This document shows, in pieces, positions 38,734 to 46,762 of a stretch of DNA of 64,000 bases (position 1 is the stretch's first letter; each line of letters starts with the position of its first letter). The stretch lies in assembly GCF_001544795.2 (NCBI RefSeq), contig NZ_FCOI02000011.1:1-64000 (forward strand), in the 5' to 3' direction. A program made the position numbers and the translations under genes. The DNA is from Caballeronia temeraria. GTDB taxonomy: Bacteria; Pseudomonadota; Gammaproteobacteria; Burkholderiales; Burkholderiaceae. A model generated the notes under the pieces. The model was not told the DNA's origin, ran no database searches, and saw only the letters and a list, made by a program, of their open reading frames with translations.

Positions 38734-40239
38734 TCAGCCGAGATCGACCGGAACGAAGATCTGCGCATCGTCGCGCTGGATCAAGAGCGCGATGCTGTCG
38801 CCGGCGTGCTGAACCATCGTCTTCAACTGCTGCACCGATGTCACCGCCTGGCCGTTCACGGCGAGGATCACGTCGCCCGCCTGGATGCCCGCGTTCGCCG
38901 CCGCGCCGCCCGCCTGCTGCACGAGCAGCCCGCGCGAGAGCGAGTCGTTCTGCCGCTCCTCCGGCGTGAGCGGACGCACCGCGACGCCGAGACGCGCATC
39001 CTGCGCCGAGCCGCCGTCGTCGCCGCTTGCGTTCGCGCTCGCGGTTTTCGCGTCCTTCAACGCGCCGATGGTCACGCTCAGATCCTTCGATCCCTTGTCG
39101 CGCCACACCGTCACCTTGGCGGACGTGCCCGGCGCGAGACCCGCGACCTGCGACGGCAGCGAGGTCGAATCCGCCACCGGCACGCCGTTGAGCGCGGTGA
39201 TCACGTCGCCGGGTTGCAGGCCCGCTTTGGCTGCCGGTCCGCCCGGCTCGATCGAGCTGACGAGCGCGCCTTGCGGCGACTTCATGCCGAACGAATTGGC
39301 GAGCGTCTGGTTCATGCCCTGCACGGTCACGCCGAGACGGCCGCGATCCACGTGACCCGTCTTGATGAGCGCGTCCTTGACCTTGATCGCCTCGTTGATC
39401 GGGATGGCGAACGAAAGACCCTGGAAGCCGCCCGTCTGCGAATAGATCATCGAGTTGATGCCGATCACTTCGCCTTGCAGATTGAAGAGCGGTCCGCCCG
39501 AGTTGCCCGGGTTCACCGGCACGTCGGTCTGGATGAACGGAGTGTAGTTCTCGTTGGGCAGCGCGCGCGACTTCGCGCTGATGATGCCCGAGGTCACGGT
39601 GTTGTCGAAGCCGTACGGCGAACCGATCGCGACGACCCATTGCCCGACCTTGCTGCCGTTAGGATCGCCGATCTTCACGGTCGGCAGATCCTTCGCGTCG
39701 ATCTTCAGCACGGCGACGTCCGACTGCTTGTCCGCGCCGATGACCTTCGCGCGGTACTCGCGCTTGTCCGTGAGCTTCACGGTGACGATGTTGGCGTTGT
39801 CGACGACGTGCGCGTTCGTCAGGATGTAGCCGTCGCTGCTGACGATGAAGCCCGAGCCGAGCCCTTCGCTCGGACGATCCGCGTTCGGGCCGCCATCGCC
39901 GCCGCCGAAGCCGGGCATGCCGCCGAAGCGCTTGAAGAACTGGTAGAAGGGATCGTCGGGGTCCATCGGGACCTGATTCATGTTGCGGCGATTCGACGTC
40001 TGCTTCACGACATGCTTCGCGCTGATGTTCACGACGGCAGGACCATAGGTCTCGACGAGACCGGAGAAATCGGGAACGCCTGTCTTGGCCGCAGCTTCGG
40101 CGGGCATCATGGCCGCCGCCTGCGCGGGCGCGATGACCTGCGGCGCGGGCACATTGTTGTGTCCTGCCACGTAGCCCGCCGACAAGGCAACGGCAACAGC
40201 CGCCGCAACGGCGCTGCGGGTGAGAATCTTTGCTTTCAT
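38734..40239 (-). CDS. mucD: Periplasmic serine protease/chaperone MucD/DegP (HtrA family)
   Basis: Degrades or refolds misfolded envelope proteins. The 501-residue protein has a signal peptide or anchor (about 9-26), a trypsin-like domain with catalytic triad H144 (TNAHVV), D174 (SDVAVLK), S247 (GNSGGPLF), a Gly/Met/Pro-rich LA loop (about 90-125), and two PDZ domains (about 285-375 and 415-495). The PDZ linker (about 395-410) is Ser/Ala/Asp-rich. It sits downstream of a two-component system, and its promoter region holds the same direct-repeat box as that system. Confidence 0.92.
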   Translation of the reverse strand: MKAKILTRSAVAAAVAVALSAGYVAGHNNVPAPQVIAPAQAAAMMPAEAAAKTGVPDFSGLVETYGPAVVNISAKHVVKQTSNRRNMNQVPMDPDDPFYQFFKRFGGMPGFGGGDGGPNADRPSEGLGSGFIVSSDGYILTNAHVVDNANIVTVKLTDKREYRAKVIGADKQSDVAVLKIDAKDLPTVKIGDPNGSKVGQWVVAIGSPYGFDNTVTSGIISAKSRALPNENYTPFIQTDVPVNPGNSGGPLFNLQGEVIGINSMIYSQTGGFQGLSFAIPINEAIKVKDALIKTGHVDRGRLGVTVQGMNQTLANSFGMKSPQGALVSSIEPGGPAAKAGLQPGDVITALNGVPVADSTSLPSQVAGLAPGTSAKVTVWRDKGSKDLSVTIGALKDAKTASANASGDDGGSAQDARLGVAVRPLTPEERQNDSLSRGLLVQQAGGAAANAGIQAGDVILAVNGQAVTSVQQLKTMVQHAGDSIALLIQRDDAQIFVPVDLG

Positions 40240-40296
40240 CGTGTGCTCCTGACGAGGGGATGCGCTTTGCGAAGAGCGCGCTTTATCGATGGAGCA

Positions 40297-40329
40297 AGAT
40301 TACGGGGTGTCGCTTAAACCGCTCTTAAA
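40297..40329 (-). promoter_or_regulatory. mucD promoter with PmrA/QseB-like direct-repeat box
   Basis: The direct repeat CTTAAA-CCGCT-CTTAAA (40313-40329) fits the CTTAAN-N5-CTTAAN box of PmrA/QseB-type response regulators. On the minus strand a -10 TAATCT (40302-40297) lies 10 nt past the box, so the box covers the -35. It suggests activation of mucD by the adjacent regulator; no binding data. Confidence 0.55.
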
Positions 40330-40334
40330 AAATG

Positions 40335-40367
40335 AAAAAGGGCGTCTGTTCTTGTGAACGGACGCCC
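40335..40367 (-). terminator. Rho-independent terminator on the minus strand upstream of mucD
   Basis: A 12-bp stem GGGCGTCTGTTC/GAACGGACGCCC (one G-U pair) with a 4-nt loop is followed on the minus strand by five T and, after CAT, six more. It ends transcripts coming from the sensor kinase side. Confidence 0.85.
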
Positions 40368-40640
40368 CTGGCACTGCGATTTGCTGCTACTGCTACTGCT
40401 ACTGCGACATCTACTTCTGCTTCGGCCTGCATACTGCTGGACTACGTGGAACGTTACTGCGTGACTACTACGACTGACTTCAATTTCCCTACTGCGGCTT
40501 ACTTCTACTGCGATTGCTGCACTACATGAAACGTCCTGCATTACTTCGACACCTCAACCAACTTCAACCTTCTAACTTCAACCTTCTTATGACTGCTTGC
40601 TGGTCCAGAACCCTCAACCAACAGGGAAGATAGTAGCGAT
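40368..40640 (-). ncRNA. Low-complexity tract, candidate 3'UTR-derived small RNA
   Basis: This is the gap between the sensor kinase stop (40711) and the terminator at 40335-40367. The plus strand is pyrimidine-rich with CTACTG triplet runs near 40385-40405 and repeated AACTTCAACCTTCT near 40560-40587; read on the minus strand it is purine-rich with GCAGTA and GAAGGTT repeats. GC is well below its surroundings. No frame is convincingly coding. A stable 3' fragment ending at the terminator is a hypothesis. Confidence 0.3.
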
Positions 40641-40710
40641 TGGACATGCACGATCGAAGTGGAAAAATCTGAAAGAAAGCGTCGCTAAAAGAAACGGTGC
40701 GAACGCGATA

Positions 40711-42012
40711 TCAAAACGTGACGGAGACCTTCAATCCGCCCGCCTGCGATTCCCCGAGCGCGACCGCCGCGCCATTCTGGTCCGCGATGCGCTTGACGAT
40801 CGCGAGCCCGAGACCGCTGCCCGACACATCCGTGCGCGGCCGATTCGCGCTTTCGCCCACGCGATAAAACCGGTCGAACACGCGTTCTCGTTCTTCTTCG
40901 GGAATGCCCGGCCCGCTATCGGAGATGTCGACGACAGGATGCCCCTCGTTCGCCCTCAGACACACATCCACGCGGCCGCCGCGCGGCGTGTACTTCGTCG
41001 CGTTATCGATGAGATTGTTGAACATCACGCGCAGCGAATCGGGATCGCCTTCGACGGTCGCGGGTTCGCTCGCCTCGATGCCCAGATCGACGCCGCGTTC
41101 CTGCGCCACCAGCACATAGCCGCGCACGCACGATTCGAGCAGCGCGGCGAGATCCACCGATGCCAAAGCCGCTTTGCCATCCGGCTCCGATCGCGCCAGC
41201 GCGAGCAGTTGCTCGGCGAGCCGCGTCGCGCGCGCGATGCCTTCGTGCAAGTCTTTCAGCGCCTCGCGCCTTGTTTCGTCGTCCTGCGCACGCGCGACGA
41301 GCTGCGCCTGAATCTGCACCGCCGCGAGCGGCGTGCGCAACTCGTGCGCGGCATCGGCGACGAAGGCCTTTTGCGTATCGAGCGCCGCCGCCAGCCGCGA
41401 CAGCAGCGCATTCAGCGCGCGCACGACCGGCCGCACTTCCTGCGGCAGACGCCGGTCGGACAACGGATCGAGCGCTTCGGGATGACGCGTGTCGAGCGCG
41501 CGCGTCACGCGCTGCAACGGTGCGAGCCCGAGGCCGACAATCACCCAGATCGCGAGCCCGAGCAGCGGCAGGAGCAGCACGAGCGGCCACAACGTGCGCC
41601 ACGCGACGCCCGCCGCGACGCGGTTTCTGATCGACAGCGGCTGCGCGAGCTGCACGACGTTATCGCCGACGATCGCGCTATATACGCGCCATTCGCCGCG
41701 CGGCGTCATTTCGGTGGAGAAGCCGAGTTCCGCGTGCGGCGCGAGCGGCACGCGCGGATGCGAGAAGTACATCAGCGCGCCGTTGCGATTCCAGATCTGG
41801 ATGACGACGCCTTCATCGCTTTCGCTGCGCGAACTGAGCACCGACGAAAACGGCTCCGACGGCAACGCGGCCGCGATCTGCTGCAATTGGTAATCGAAGA
41901 GTTCGTTGGCCTCGGCGAGCGCCTGCCGATAGATGAGCCAGCCCGCAAAACCCACGCCGACGATCACGAGCGCGAGCAGCCAGATCAGCAATTGCCGGCG
42001 GATCGACCGCAT
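40711..42012 (-). CDS. Sensor histidine kinase (QseC/PmrB/TctE-like)
   Basis: The 433-residue membrane sensor has TM1 (about 8-28), a periplasmic domain (about 29-140) of the 2CSK_N type, TM2 (about 142-163), a HAMP-like linker, H-box AFVADAAHELRTPLAAV with H223, and a catalytic ATPase domain with N box NLIDNATKYTPRGG and G boxes DSGPGIP and GSGLGLAI. Start ATG overlaps the regulator stop by one base (TGATG), so translation is coupled. The signal is unknown; PmrB/QseC-like sensors respond to metals, pH or catecholamines. Confidence 0.88.
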   Translation of the reverse strand: MRSIRRQLLIWLLALVIVGVGFAGWLIYRQALAEANELFDYQLQQIAAALPSEPFSSVLSSRSESDEGVVIQIWNRNGALMYFSHPRVPLAPHAELGFSTEMTPRGEWRVYSAIVGDNVVQLAQPLSIRNRVAAGVAWRTLWPLVLLLPLLGLAIWVIVGLGLAPLQRVTRALDTRHPEALDPLSDRRLPQEVRPVVRALNALLSRLAAALDTQKAFVADAAHELRTPLAAVQIQAQLVARAQDDETRREALKDLHEGIARATRLAEQLLALARSEPDGKAALASVDLAALLESCVRGYVLVAQERGVDLGIEASEPATVEGDPDSLRVMFNNLIDNATKYTPRGGRVDVCLRANEGHPVVDISDSGPGIPEEERERVFDRFYRVGESANRPRTDVSGSGLGLAIVKRIADQNGAAVALGESQAGGLKVSVTF

Positions 42013-42674
42013 CAGGCGTCCTTCGCGACCATGTAGCCGAGGCCGCGCACGTTGCGGATGAGATCGGCGCCGAGCTTCTTCCTCAGCGAATGGATATACA
42101 CCTCGACGGTGTTGCTGCCGATTTCCTCGCCCCAGCCGTAGATTTTCTCTTCGAGCTGGCTCTTCGACAGCACCGCGCCGGGCCGCGCCATCAGCGCTTC
42201 GAGCAATGCGAACTCGCGCGCCGACAGCGACACGGGATTGCCCGCGAGCGTCACCTGATGCCCGACGGGATCGAGCGTCAGTTCGCCGTGCCGCACGAGC
42301 GATTCGCCGCGCCCCGCATGACGGCGGATCAGCGCCCGCATGCGCGCGCCGAGTTCGTCGAGATCGAAGGGCTTGACGAGGTAATCGTCCGCGCCGGCGT
42401 CGAGTCCTTTCACGCGATCCGCGATGGCGTCGCGCGCCGTCACGATCAGCACCGGCAGCGAATTGGCGCGGGCGCGCAAGGTCTTCAGCACGTCGAGGCC
42501 GTCGCGCTTGGGCAGGCCAAGATCGAGCAGCATCAGGTCGTAGGGCTCGCCCGAGACCGCGGTGAGCGCGGCCTCGCCGTCCTGCACCCAGTCGACTGCA
42601 AAGCCGTCCGCGCGCAGCGCACGGCGCACGCCTTCGGCGATCATCCGGTCATCTTCGACAAGCAGGATACGCAT
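42012..42674 (-). CDS. OmpR-family response regulator (PmrA/QseB-like)
   Basis: The 220-residue regulator has a receiver domain (about 1-112) with acidic pocket EDD (7-9), phospho-acceptor D51 in LLDLGLP, and K101 region LVKPFDL, and a winged-helix DNA-binding domain (about 125-218) with VEVYIHSLRKKLGADLIRNVRGLGYMV. ATG 42674 begins the canonical MRILLVEDD; the upstream frame to 42734 is not needed. Its upstream DNA carries a CTTAA-N6-CTTAA box as does mucD. Operon with the kinase. Confidence 0.9.
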   Translation of the reverse strand: MRILLVEDDRMIAEGVRRALRADGFAVDWVQDGEAALTAVSGEPYDLMLLDLGLPKRDGLDVLKTLRARANSLPVLIVTARDAIADRVKGLDAGADDYLVKPFDLDELGARMRALIRRHAGRGESLVRHGELTLDPVGHQVTLAGNPVSLSAREFALLEALMARPGAVLSKSQLEEKIYGWGEEIGSNTVEVYIHSLRKKLGADLIRNVRGLGYMVAKDA

Positions 42675-42732
42675 GGCACTCGTCTGTTCGTGGTTATGTG
42701 GGGCAGCCTGAGAGCCTTCCGGGCTTCGACCC

Positions 42733-42775
42733 ATTGTAGCCGCGCGGGCTCGCCACAGGCTTAAACGGGACTTAA
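42733..42775 (-). promoter_or_regulatory. Response-regulator promoter with CTTAA direct-repeat box
   Basis: The -10 TACAAT (minus strand 42738-42733) and the direct repeat CTTAA-ACGGGA-CTTAA (42760-42775) lie about 60-100 bp before the regulator start. The half-sites are 11 bp apart, as in PmrA/QseB boxes. Autoregulation is inferred. Confidence 0.55.
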
Positions 42776-42958
42776 CGGCGCGGATCGTCCACTTTCAGAG
42801 GACAACCGCGTTGTCGCGCCCGAAGCGCCGAGCGTGGCGGATTTTTGCCCGTACGATTTCCGCAAGCCAGCTTGTCTACAATAGCCGCTTCCCGCGCGGC
42901 GCGATTCCGTCCGGCCACGCGCCGCCGCTCGCTATTCAGCCCAGAACAACGCTCGTCC

Positions 42959-44569
42959 ATGCCGCTCGCTTTTCGTTCCGCTTCTCGTTCCTTGCCTCGT
43001 CGAATTTCTTCGTTCGCGCTCGCCGCGGCCTTCGCCTGCGCCGCGCTCGGCCCTGCGCCCCACGCCTTTGCGCGCGGCGGCGGCTCGAAAGCCGATTCGC
43101 AGGGTCACGCGCCGCAGCGCGCGGCCATCGGCGGAGCGAAGTCCAAGTGCGCCAAGGCCGAACGCGCCGCGAAAGCGAGCGTGCCGGCCGGCCCGCTGCC
43201 CGCATCGGTGATGACGGCGCTCGCGCGCGCGCATGTCCCGCTTTCGTCGATGAGCGTGGTCGTGCAACGTGTCGGCGCGCCGGTGCCGCTCGTCTCGGTC
43301 AACGCGAATGAGCCGATGCTGCCCGCCTCGACGATGAAGCTCGTCACCACCTTCTCCGGCCTTTCGATCCTCGGCCCGGACTATCGCTGGAAGACGACCG
43401 CGTACGCCGACGGCCAGGTCGACGCGCAAGGCATCCTGCACGGCAATCTGTACATCCAGGGCACGGGCGATCCTAAGCTCGTGCCGGAAGAGCTGATCGA
43501 TCTCGTCGATCAGATCCGCAAGAACGGCATCACGGGCATCGACGGCGCGCTCGTGCTCGACAAGCGCTACTTCGACGCGTCGACGCGCGATCTGCCCGCG
43601 TTCGACAACGACGACAGCGCGCCCTACAACGTCGGCCCCGATCCGCTGCTGTATGCGTTCAAGTCGCTCTCCTTCACGTTGACGCCGAGCGCGGACGGTC
43701 AGGTGTCCATCGACGTGCTGCCGCAGCTCGCGCAACTTCAGATCGACAACGAACTGCGCGTCACGCGCGGCGCGTGCGTCGGCTCGCTTTCGGCGGCGTC
43801 GCCGAGCGTCGCGCAGACGCAGGGCGGCTTCGTGCAGGCATCGTTCATCGGCGACTATCCGCTGCGGTGCGGCTCGCGCACGATCAACGTCGCGGCGCTC
43901 GATCATTCCACTTTCTTCGCGGGCGGCTTCCTCGCGCTCTGGAAGCAGGCGGGCGGCACGTTCCAGGGCGCGACGCGCGAAGGCCCGACGCCGTCGAATG
44001 CGCGGCTCGTGGGCACGCATCGGAGCCCGGTGCTGTCGGATGTGGTCCGCGACATCAACAAGTTCAGCAACAACGTGATGGCGCGCAACCTGTTTCTCAC
44101 GATCGGCGCGGCGCAACTGAAACCGCCCGCGACGACGGCGAAATCCGCGTCGGCGATCCAGACGTTCCTTAAGCGCAGCGCCCTGCCGATGGACGGCCTC
44201 GTGCTCGACAACGGCTCGGGCCTGTCGCGCGACGAGCACATTTCCGCGACCTCGCTCGCCGATCTGCTGATGGCCGCGAATGCGAGTCCGGTCGCGCAGG
44301 TGTTCGTGGAATCGCTGCCGATCGCGGGCGTCGACGGCACGATGCGCAACCGTCTCACCAACGCGGGCGCGCTCGGCAATGCGCACATCAAGACGGGCAC
44401 GCTGCGCGACGTGCGCGCGATCGCGGGCTATGTCGGCGCGGCGAACGGCGAGAGCTATGTCGTCGTGAGCTTCATCAACGATCCGCGCGCCGAGGCTGCG
44501 CGCGCCGCCCACGATGCGCTGCTCGAATGGATTTACGAAGGCGCGCGCCGACCGGGCGCGGAGGACTGA
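42959..44569 (+). CDS. dacB: D-alanyl-D-alanine carboxypeptidase/endopeptidase PBP4 (DacB)
   Basis: Periplasmic peptidase of the S13 family that trims peptidoglycan stem peptides and cuts cross-links. The 536-residue protein has a signal peptide (about 1-38, cleavage near AFA), active-site S124-T-M-K127 in LPASTMKLV, SNN in KFSNNVMARN and KTG in HIKTGTLRD, with the long insertion between the first two motifs typical of class C PBPs. Residues about 40-75 are basic and Ala-rich. ATG 42959 begins the signal; the frame is open to 42845. Divergent from the two-component operon. Confidence 0.88.
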   Translation: MPLAFRSASRSLPRRISSFALAAAFACAALGPAPHAFARGGGSKADSQGHAPQRAAIGGAKSKCAKAERAAKASVPAGPLPASVMTALARAHVPLSSMSVVVQRVGAPVPLVSVNANEPMLPASTMKLVTTFSGLSILGPDYRWKTTAYADGQVDAQGILHGNLYIQGTGDPKLVPEELIDLVDQIRKNGITGIDGALVLDKRYFDASTRDLPAFDNDDSAPYNVGPDPLLYAFKSLSFTLTPSADGQVSIDVLPQLAQLQIDNELRVTRGACVGSLSAASPSVAQTQGGFVQASFIGDYPLRCGSRTINVAALDHSTFFAGGFLALWKQAGGTFQGATREGPTPSNARLVGTHRSPVLSDVVRDINKFSNNVMARNLFLTIGAAQLKPPATTAKSASAIQTFLKRSALPMDGLVLDNGSGLSRDEHISATSLADLLMAANASPVAQVFVESLPIAGVDGTMRNRLTNAGALGNAHIKTGTLRDVRAIAGYVGAANGESYVVVSFINDPRAEAARAAHDALLEWIYEGARRPGAED

Positions 44570-44792
44570 ACGGGCACGGGGAATCGGTCGGCACCGAAGA
44601 TTTCTTCTACGAAGTCGCGTTCGGAATGACGCGCCGCGCGTGTACGCTGTCGGGCACGGCGCTCGGCCGGAAGCTTCGCGCGTCAGGACGGACGCGCGGC
44701 ATCGCTTAAACTCGCAACTGGCGGCACGAAGACCGCGACGCGGTCGGACGCCGTAATCAAACTAGAAAACAGGTAAGTAGGGAGACGAGGTC

Positions 44793-45899
44793 ATGAAGAA
44801 GCAACGCTCGACGCGCGCCGCACTGGTGCGCTTTGCCCAAGTCGCGACGGCCAGCGCGGCCTTTGCCCTGATCGCCGCGTGCGGCGGCGGCGGCGATGAC
44901 AACAATTCCACGCCCGCGGGCGGCGTGAAACTGCAAGTAGTGTCGTTCGGCGACAGTCTTTCCGATGTCGGCACATATGCGCCGGTCGCGGCCGCGAACT
45001 TCGGCGGCGGGCGATTCACGACGAATCCGGGTCAGGTCTGGGTGCAGAACGTCGCGCAGTATTACGGCGATACGCTCACGCCGGCGATGACGGGCGGATT
45101 TGGCGTGGCGCCGCAGACGCAATCGGGTTTGGGTTATGCGCAGGGCGGCTCGCTGGTGACGAATCCGATCGGCATCAATCACGTGTCGAACGATCCGGCG
45201 AACTACACGGGCGCATTGACGGTGCCGATCGTGCAACAGGTGACGAACTATCTCACCTCACACGGCAGCTTCAATTCGGGGCAGCTCGTGATCGTCAATG
45301 GCGGCGGCAACGATATTCTCTATAACTTCCAGCTGGCCGTGGCCGGCGCGATCACGCCTGCTCAGGCGAGTGCGGCGATCGGCAAGGCGGCGATCGATCT
45401 GGCGGGCGTGATCGGCAAGATCGTGCAGAGCGGCGCGACGCATGTGCTGGTGTCGAACGTGCCGGACATCGGCACGACGCCGCAAGGCATGATGGTTTCG
45501 GCGGCGAACCGTGCGTTGCTCACGCAGGCATCGCTGGGCTTCAACCAGGCGCTTGCGGCGGCGTTGACGCAAAGCGGGCTGATGTCGAAAGTGATCTATC
45601 TCGACATCGTGCCGGTGCTCGCCAATGTCACGGCGAATTTTGCGCAGTTCGGCTTCACGGTGTCGAACACCGGAACGGCTTGTAACCTGCAGGCGATGGC
45701 GGCGGCGGCGCAGAAGTTCGGCGAGCCGAATCCGCAGGCGTTCGCGACTTCGCTGTTCTGCTCGCCCGAGACGCTGACCGTTGCGGGCGCTGATCAGACG
45801 TATATGTATGCGGACACCGTGCATCCGACGACGCATCTCGGAGCGCTCTACGCGCAGGCGGCGGAGCAGGTCGTGGCGAAGTCGGGGTTGGGGAAGTAA
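44793..45899 (+). CDS. GDSL-family lipase/esterase lipoprotein (SGNH hydrolase)
   Basis: The 368-residue secreted or outer-membrane lipoprotein has lipobox LIAAC after a long hydrophobic signal, then a GGGGDDNN spacer. It has SGNH block I FGDSLSDVGTY (nucleophile Ser), a Gly/Asn block VNGGGNDILYNF, and block V with catalytic Asp and His in YADTVHPTTHLG. Typical of Burkholderia SGNH esterases acting on lipids or short-chain esters. Single-gene unit: GTAGGGAGACGAGG precedes the ATG and a terminator follows. Confidence 0.87.
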   Translation: MKKQRSTRAALVRFAQVATASAAFALIAACGGGGDDNNSTPAGGVKLQVVSFGDSLSDVGTYAPVAAANFGGGRFTTNPGQVWVQNVAQYYGDTLTPAMTGGFGVAPQTQSGLGYAQGGSLVTNPIGINHVSNDPANYTGALTVPIVQQVTNYLTSHGSFNSGQLVIVNGGGNDILYNFQLAVAGAITPAQASAAIGKAAIDLAGVIGKIVQSGATHVLVSNVPDIGTTPQGMMVSAANRALLTQASLGFNQALAAALTQSGLMSKVIYLDIVPVLANVTANFAQFGFTVSNTGTACNLQAMAAAAQKFGEPNPQAFATSLFCSPETLTVAGADQTYMYADTVHPTTHLGALYAQAAEQVVAKSGLGK

Positions 45900-45925
45900 G
45901 GGGTCTGATTTAACGATGGAAAAAG

Positions 45926-45957
45926 CCGCTCGGTCGAGGAATCGCCGGGCGGTTTTT
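45926..45957 (+). terminator. Rho-independent terminator after the GDSL lipase gene
   Basis: Stem CCGCTCGG/CCGGGCGG (8 bp, one G-U) is followed by five T. Confidence 0.8.
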
Positions 45958-46260
45958 GTTTGACGTCGCGCAAGGTCGATCTCCGCCCGCGGGGGAATCC
46001 TCGCCGCGTCGCTCCGCTTCGCTGCGCGCCACGTCGACCGCTCAAGCCGGCGGCTGGGACGGCCATCGGATCGACGAGTGTCGAAACCGCACCGCCGGAT
46101 AGCCAGCCATGAGAGGAGGCGATCGGGGTGCGTGGATGCCACTTCCAGCCGTTTCCGGGCTGCTGAAGCGGTCGCGAGACTTTCAGAAAGGCAAAAACTG
46201 AGCCGCCCGATAGCTCGACGGCTGGAAAAGGCGCGTGTTGAATTTGCGTGGAGATGCAGA
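45958..46260. other. Intergenic region upstream of higA with a possible degenerate CRISPR-like repeat
   Basis: No convincing gene is seen. At 45974-46000 a 27-nt stretch beginning GGTCGATCTCCGC and ending GGGGGAATCC resembles the repeats at 46599-46687. Frames before higA (from 46078) lack coding character and no HigB-like toxin could be recognised on either strand here. Confidence 0.35.
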
Positions 46261-46557
46261 ATGACTCAAATGTTTAGCCCGCCTCACCCGGGCGCAACGC
46301 TTCGGGAGGACGTACTCCCGGAGCTCCATTTAACGGTGACTCAGGCGGCCGAGCAGCTCGGCGTAACGCGCGTCGCGCTGTCGCGCGTGTTGAACGAGCA
46401 CGCTGGTATCTCGCCGGAAATGGCCCTTCGGATCGAGGGCTGGCTCGGCGTGGAGAACGGCGGCCGCGCGGATCTCTGGCTGGCTCAACAGACGGCCTAC
46501 GACCTCTGGCAGGCACGCTCAAAGGGCATGCCGAAGGTCGAACGCGTTCACGCGTAA
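46261..46557 (+). CDS. higA: HigA-family addiction-module antitoxin (XRE regulator), orphan
   Basis: The 98-residue protein has the HigA pattern: N-terminal PPHPGATLREDVLPELHLTVTQAAEQLGVTRVALSRVLNEHAGISPEMALRIEGWLG (helix-turn-helix about 25-50), ending in the HigA-typical ADLWLAQQTAYDLWQA. HigA neutralises the RelE-like mRNase HigB and represses its own operon. HigB normally lies just upstream, but no toxin frame is seen, so this appears to be a solitary antitoxin or regulator. A terminator follows immediately, then a CRISPR-like array. Confidence 0.85.
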   Translation: MTQMFSPPHPGATLREDVLPELHLTVTQAAEQLGVTRVALSRVLNEHAGISPEMALRIEGWLGVENGGRADLWLAQQTAYDLWQARSKGMPKVERVHA

Positions 46558-46576
46558 CCGTCATCCATCACATCGG

Positions 46577-46598
46577 GGGCGCCGCGCGCGCCCTTTTT
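46577..46598 (+). terminator. Rho-independent terminator after higA
   Basis: A 6-bp stem GGGCGC/GCGCCC with a 5-nt loop is followed by five T; it abuts the first CRISPR-like repeat. Confidence 0.65.
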
Positions 46599-46687
46599 GG
46601 TGTATCTCCGCGCACGCGGAGGAACCCTGCTCACGGCTCGATTCCAAAAGACCACGTCGGGTCTATCTCCGCACACGCGGAGCAACC
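46599..46687 (-). CRISPR. Orphan two-repeat CRISPR relic of type I-E form
   Basis: Two 28-nt repeats (46599-46626 and 46660-46687) differ at three positions and flank one 33-nt spacer (46627-46659). Repeat period 61, stem CTCCGC/GCGGAG and 5' GGT.TATC and 3' AACC ends match the type I-E repeat family (reverse of the E. coli form ending GATAAACC). Transcription would run leftwards from 46760. No cas gene lies in the window. With one spacer it could be an inactive remnant; chance similarity is unlikely given exact geometry. Confidence 0.65.
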
Positions 46688-46762
46688 CCTAGATCATAAC
46701 CCTTTGACCCAAAAGCAAAATCCCCACAACCCATCTTCACAAATCGGCGCGAAAACCCGCCT
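46688..46762 (-). promoter_or_regulatory. Putative CRISPR leader
   Basis: This comparatively AT-rich stretch lies next to the upstream repeat (46660-46687) on the side where a type I-E leader belongs. On the minus strand it ends AGGGTTATGATCTAGG just before the repeat, like the GGTTATGTTTAG at the end of the E. coli leader as remembered. It separates the relic from tsaC. Confidence 0.4.

Noticed and set aside
45958..46260. HigB toxin remnant upstream of higA
   Set aside because: No frame on either strand showed the HigB pattern of conserved Trp/Arg residues and terminal DYH.
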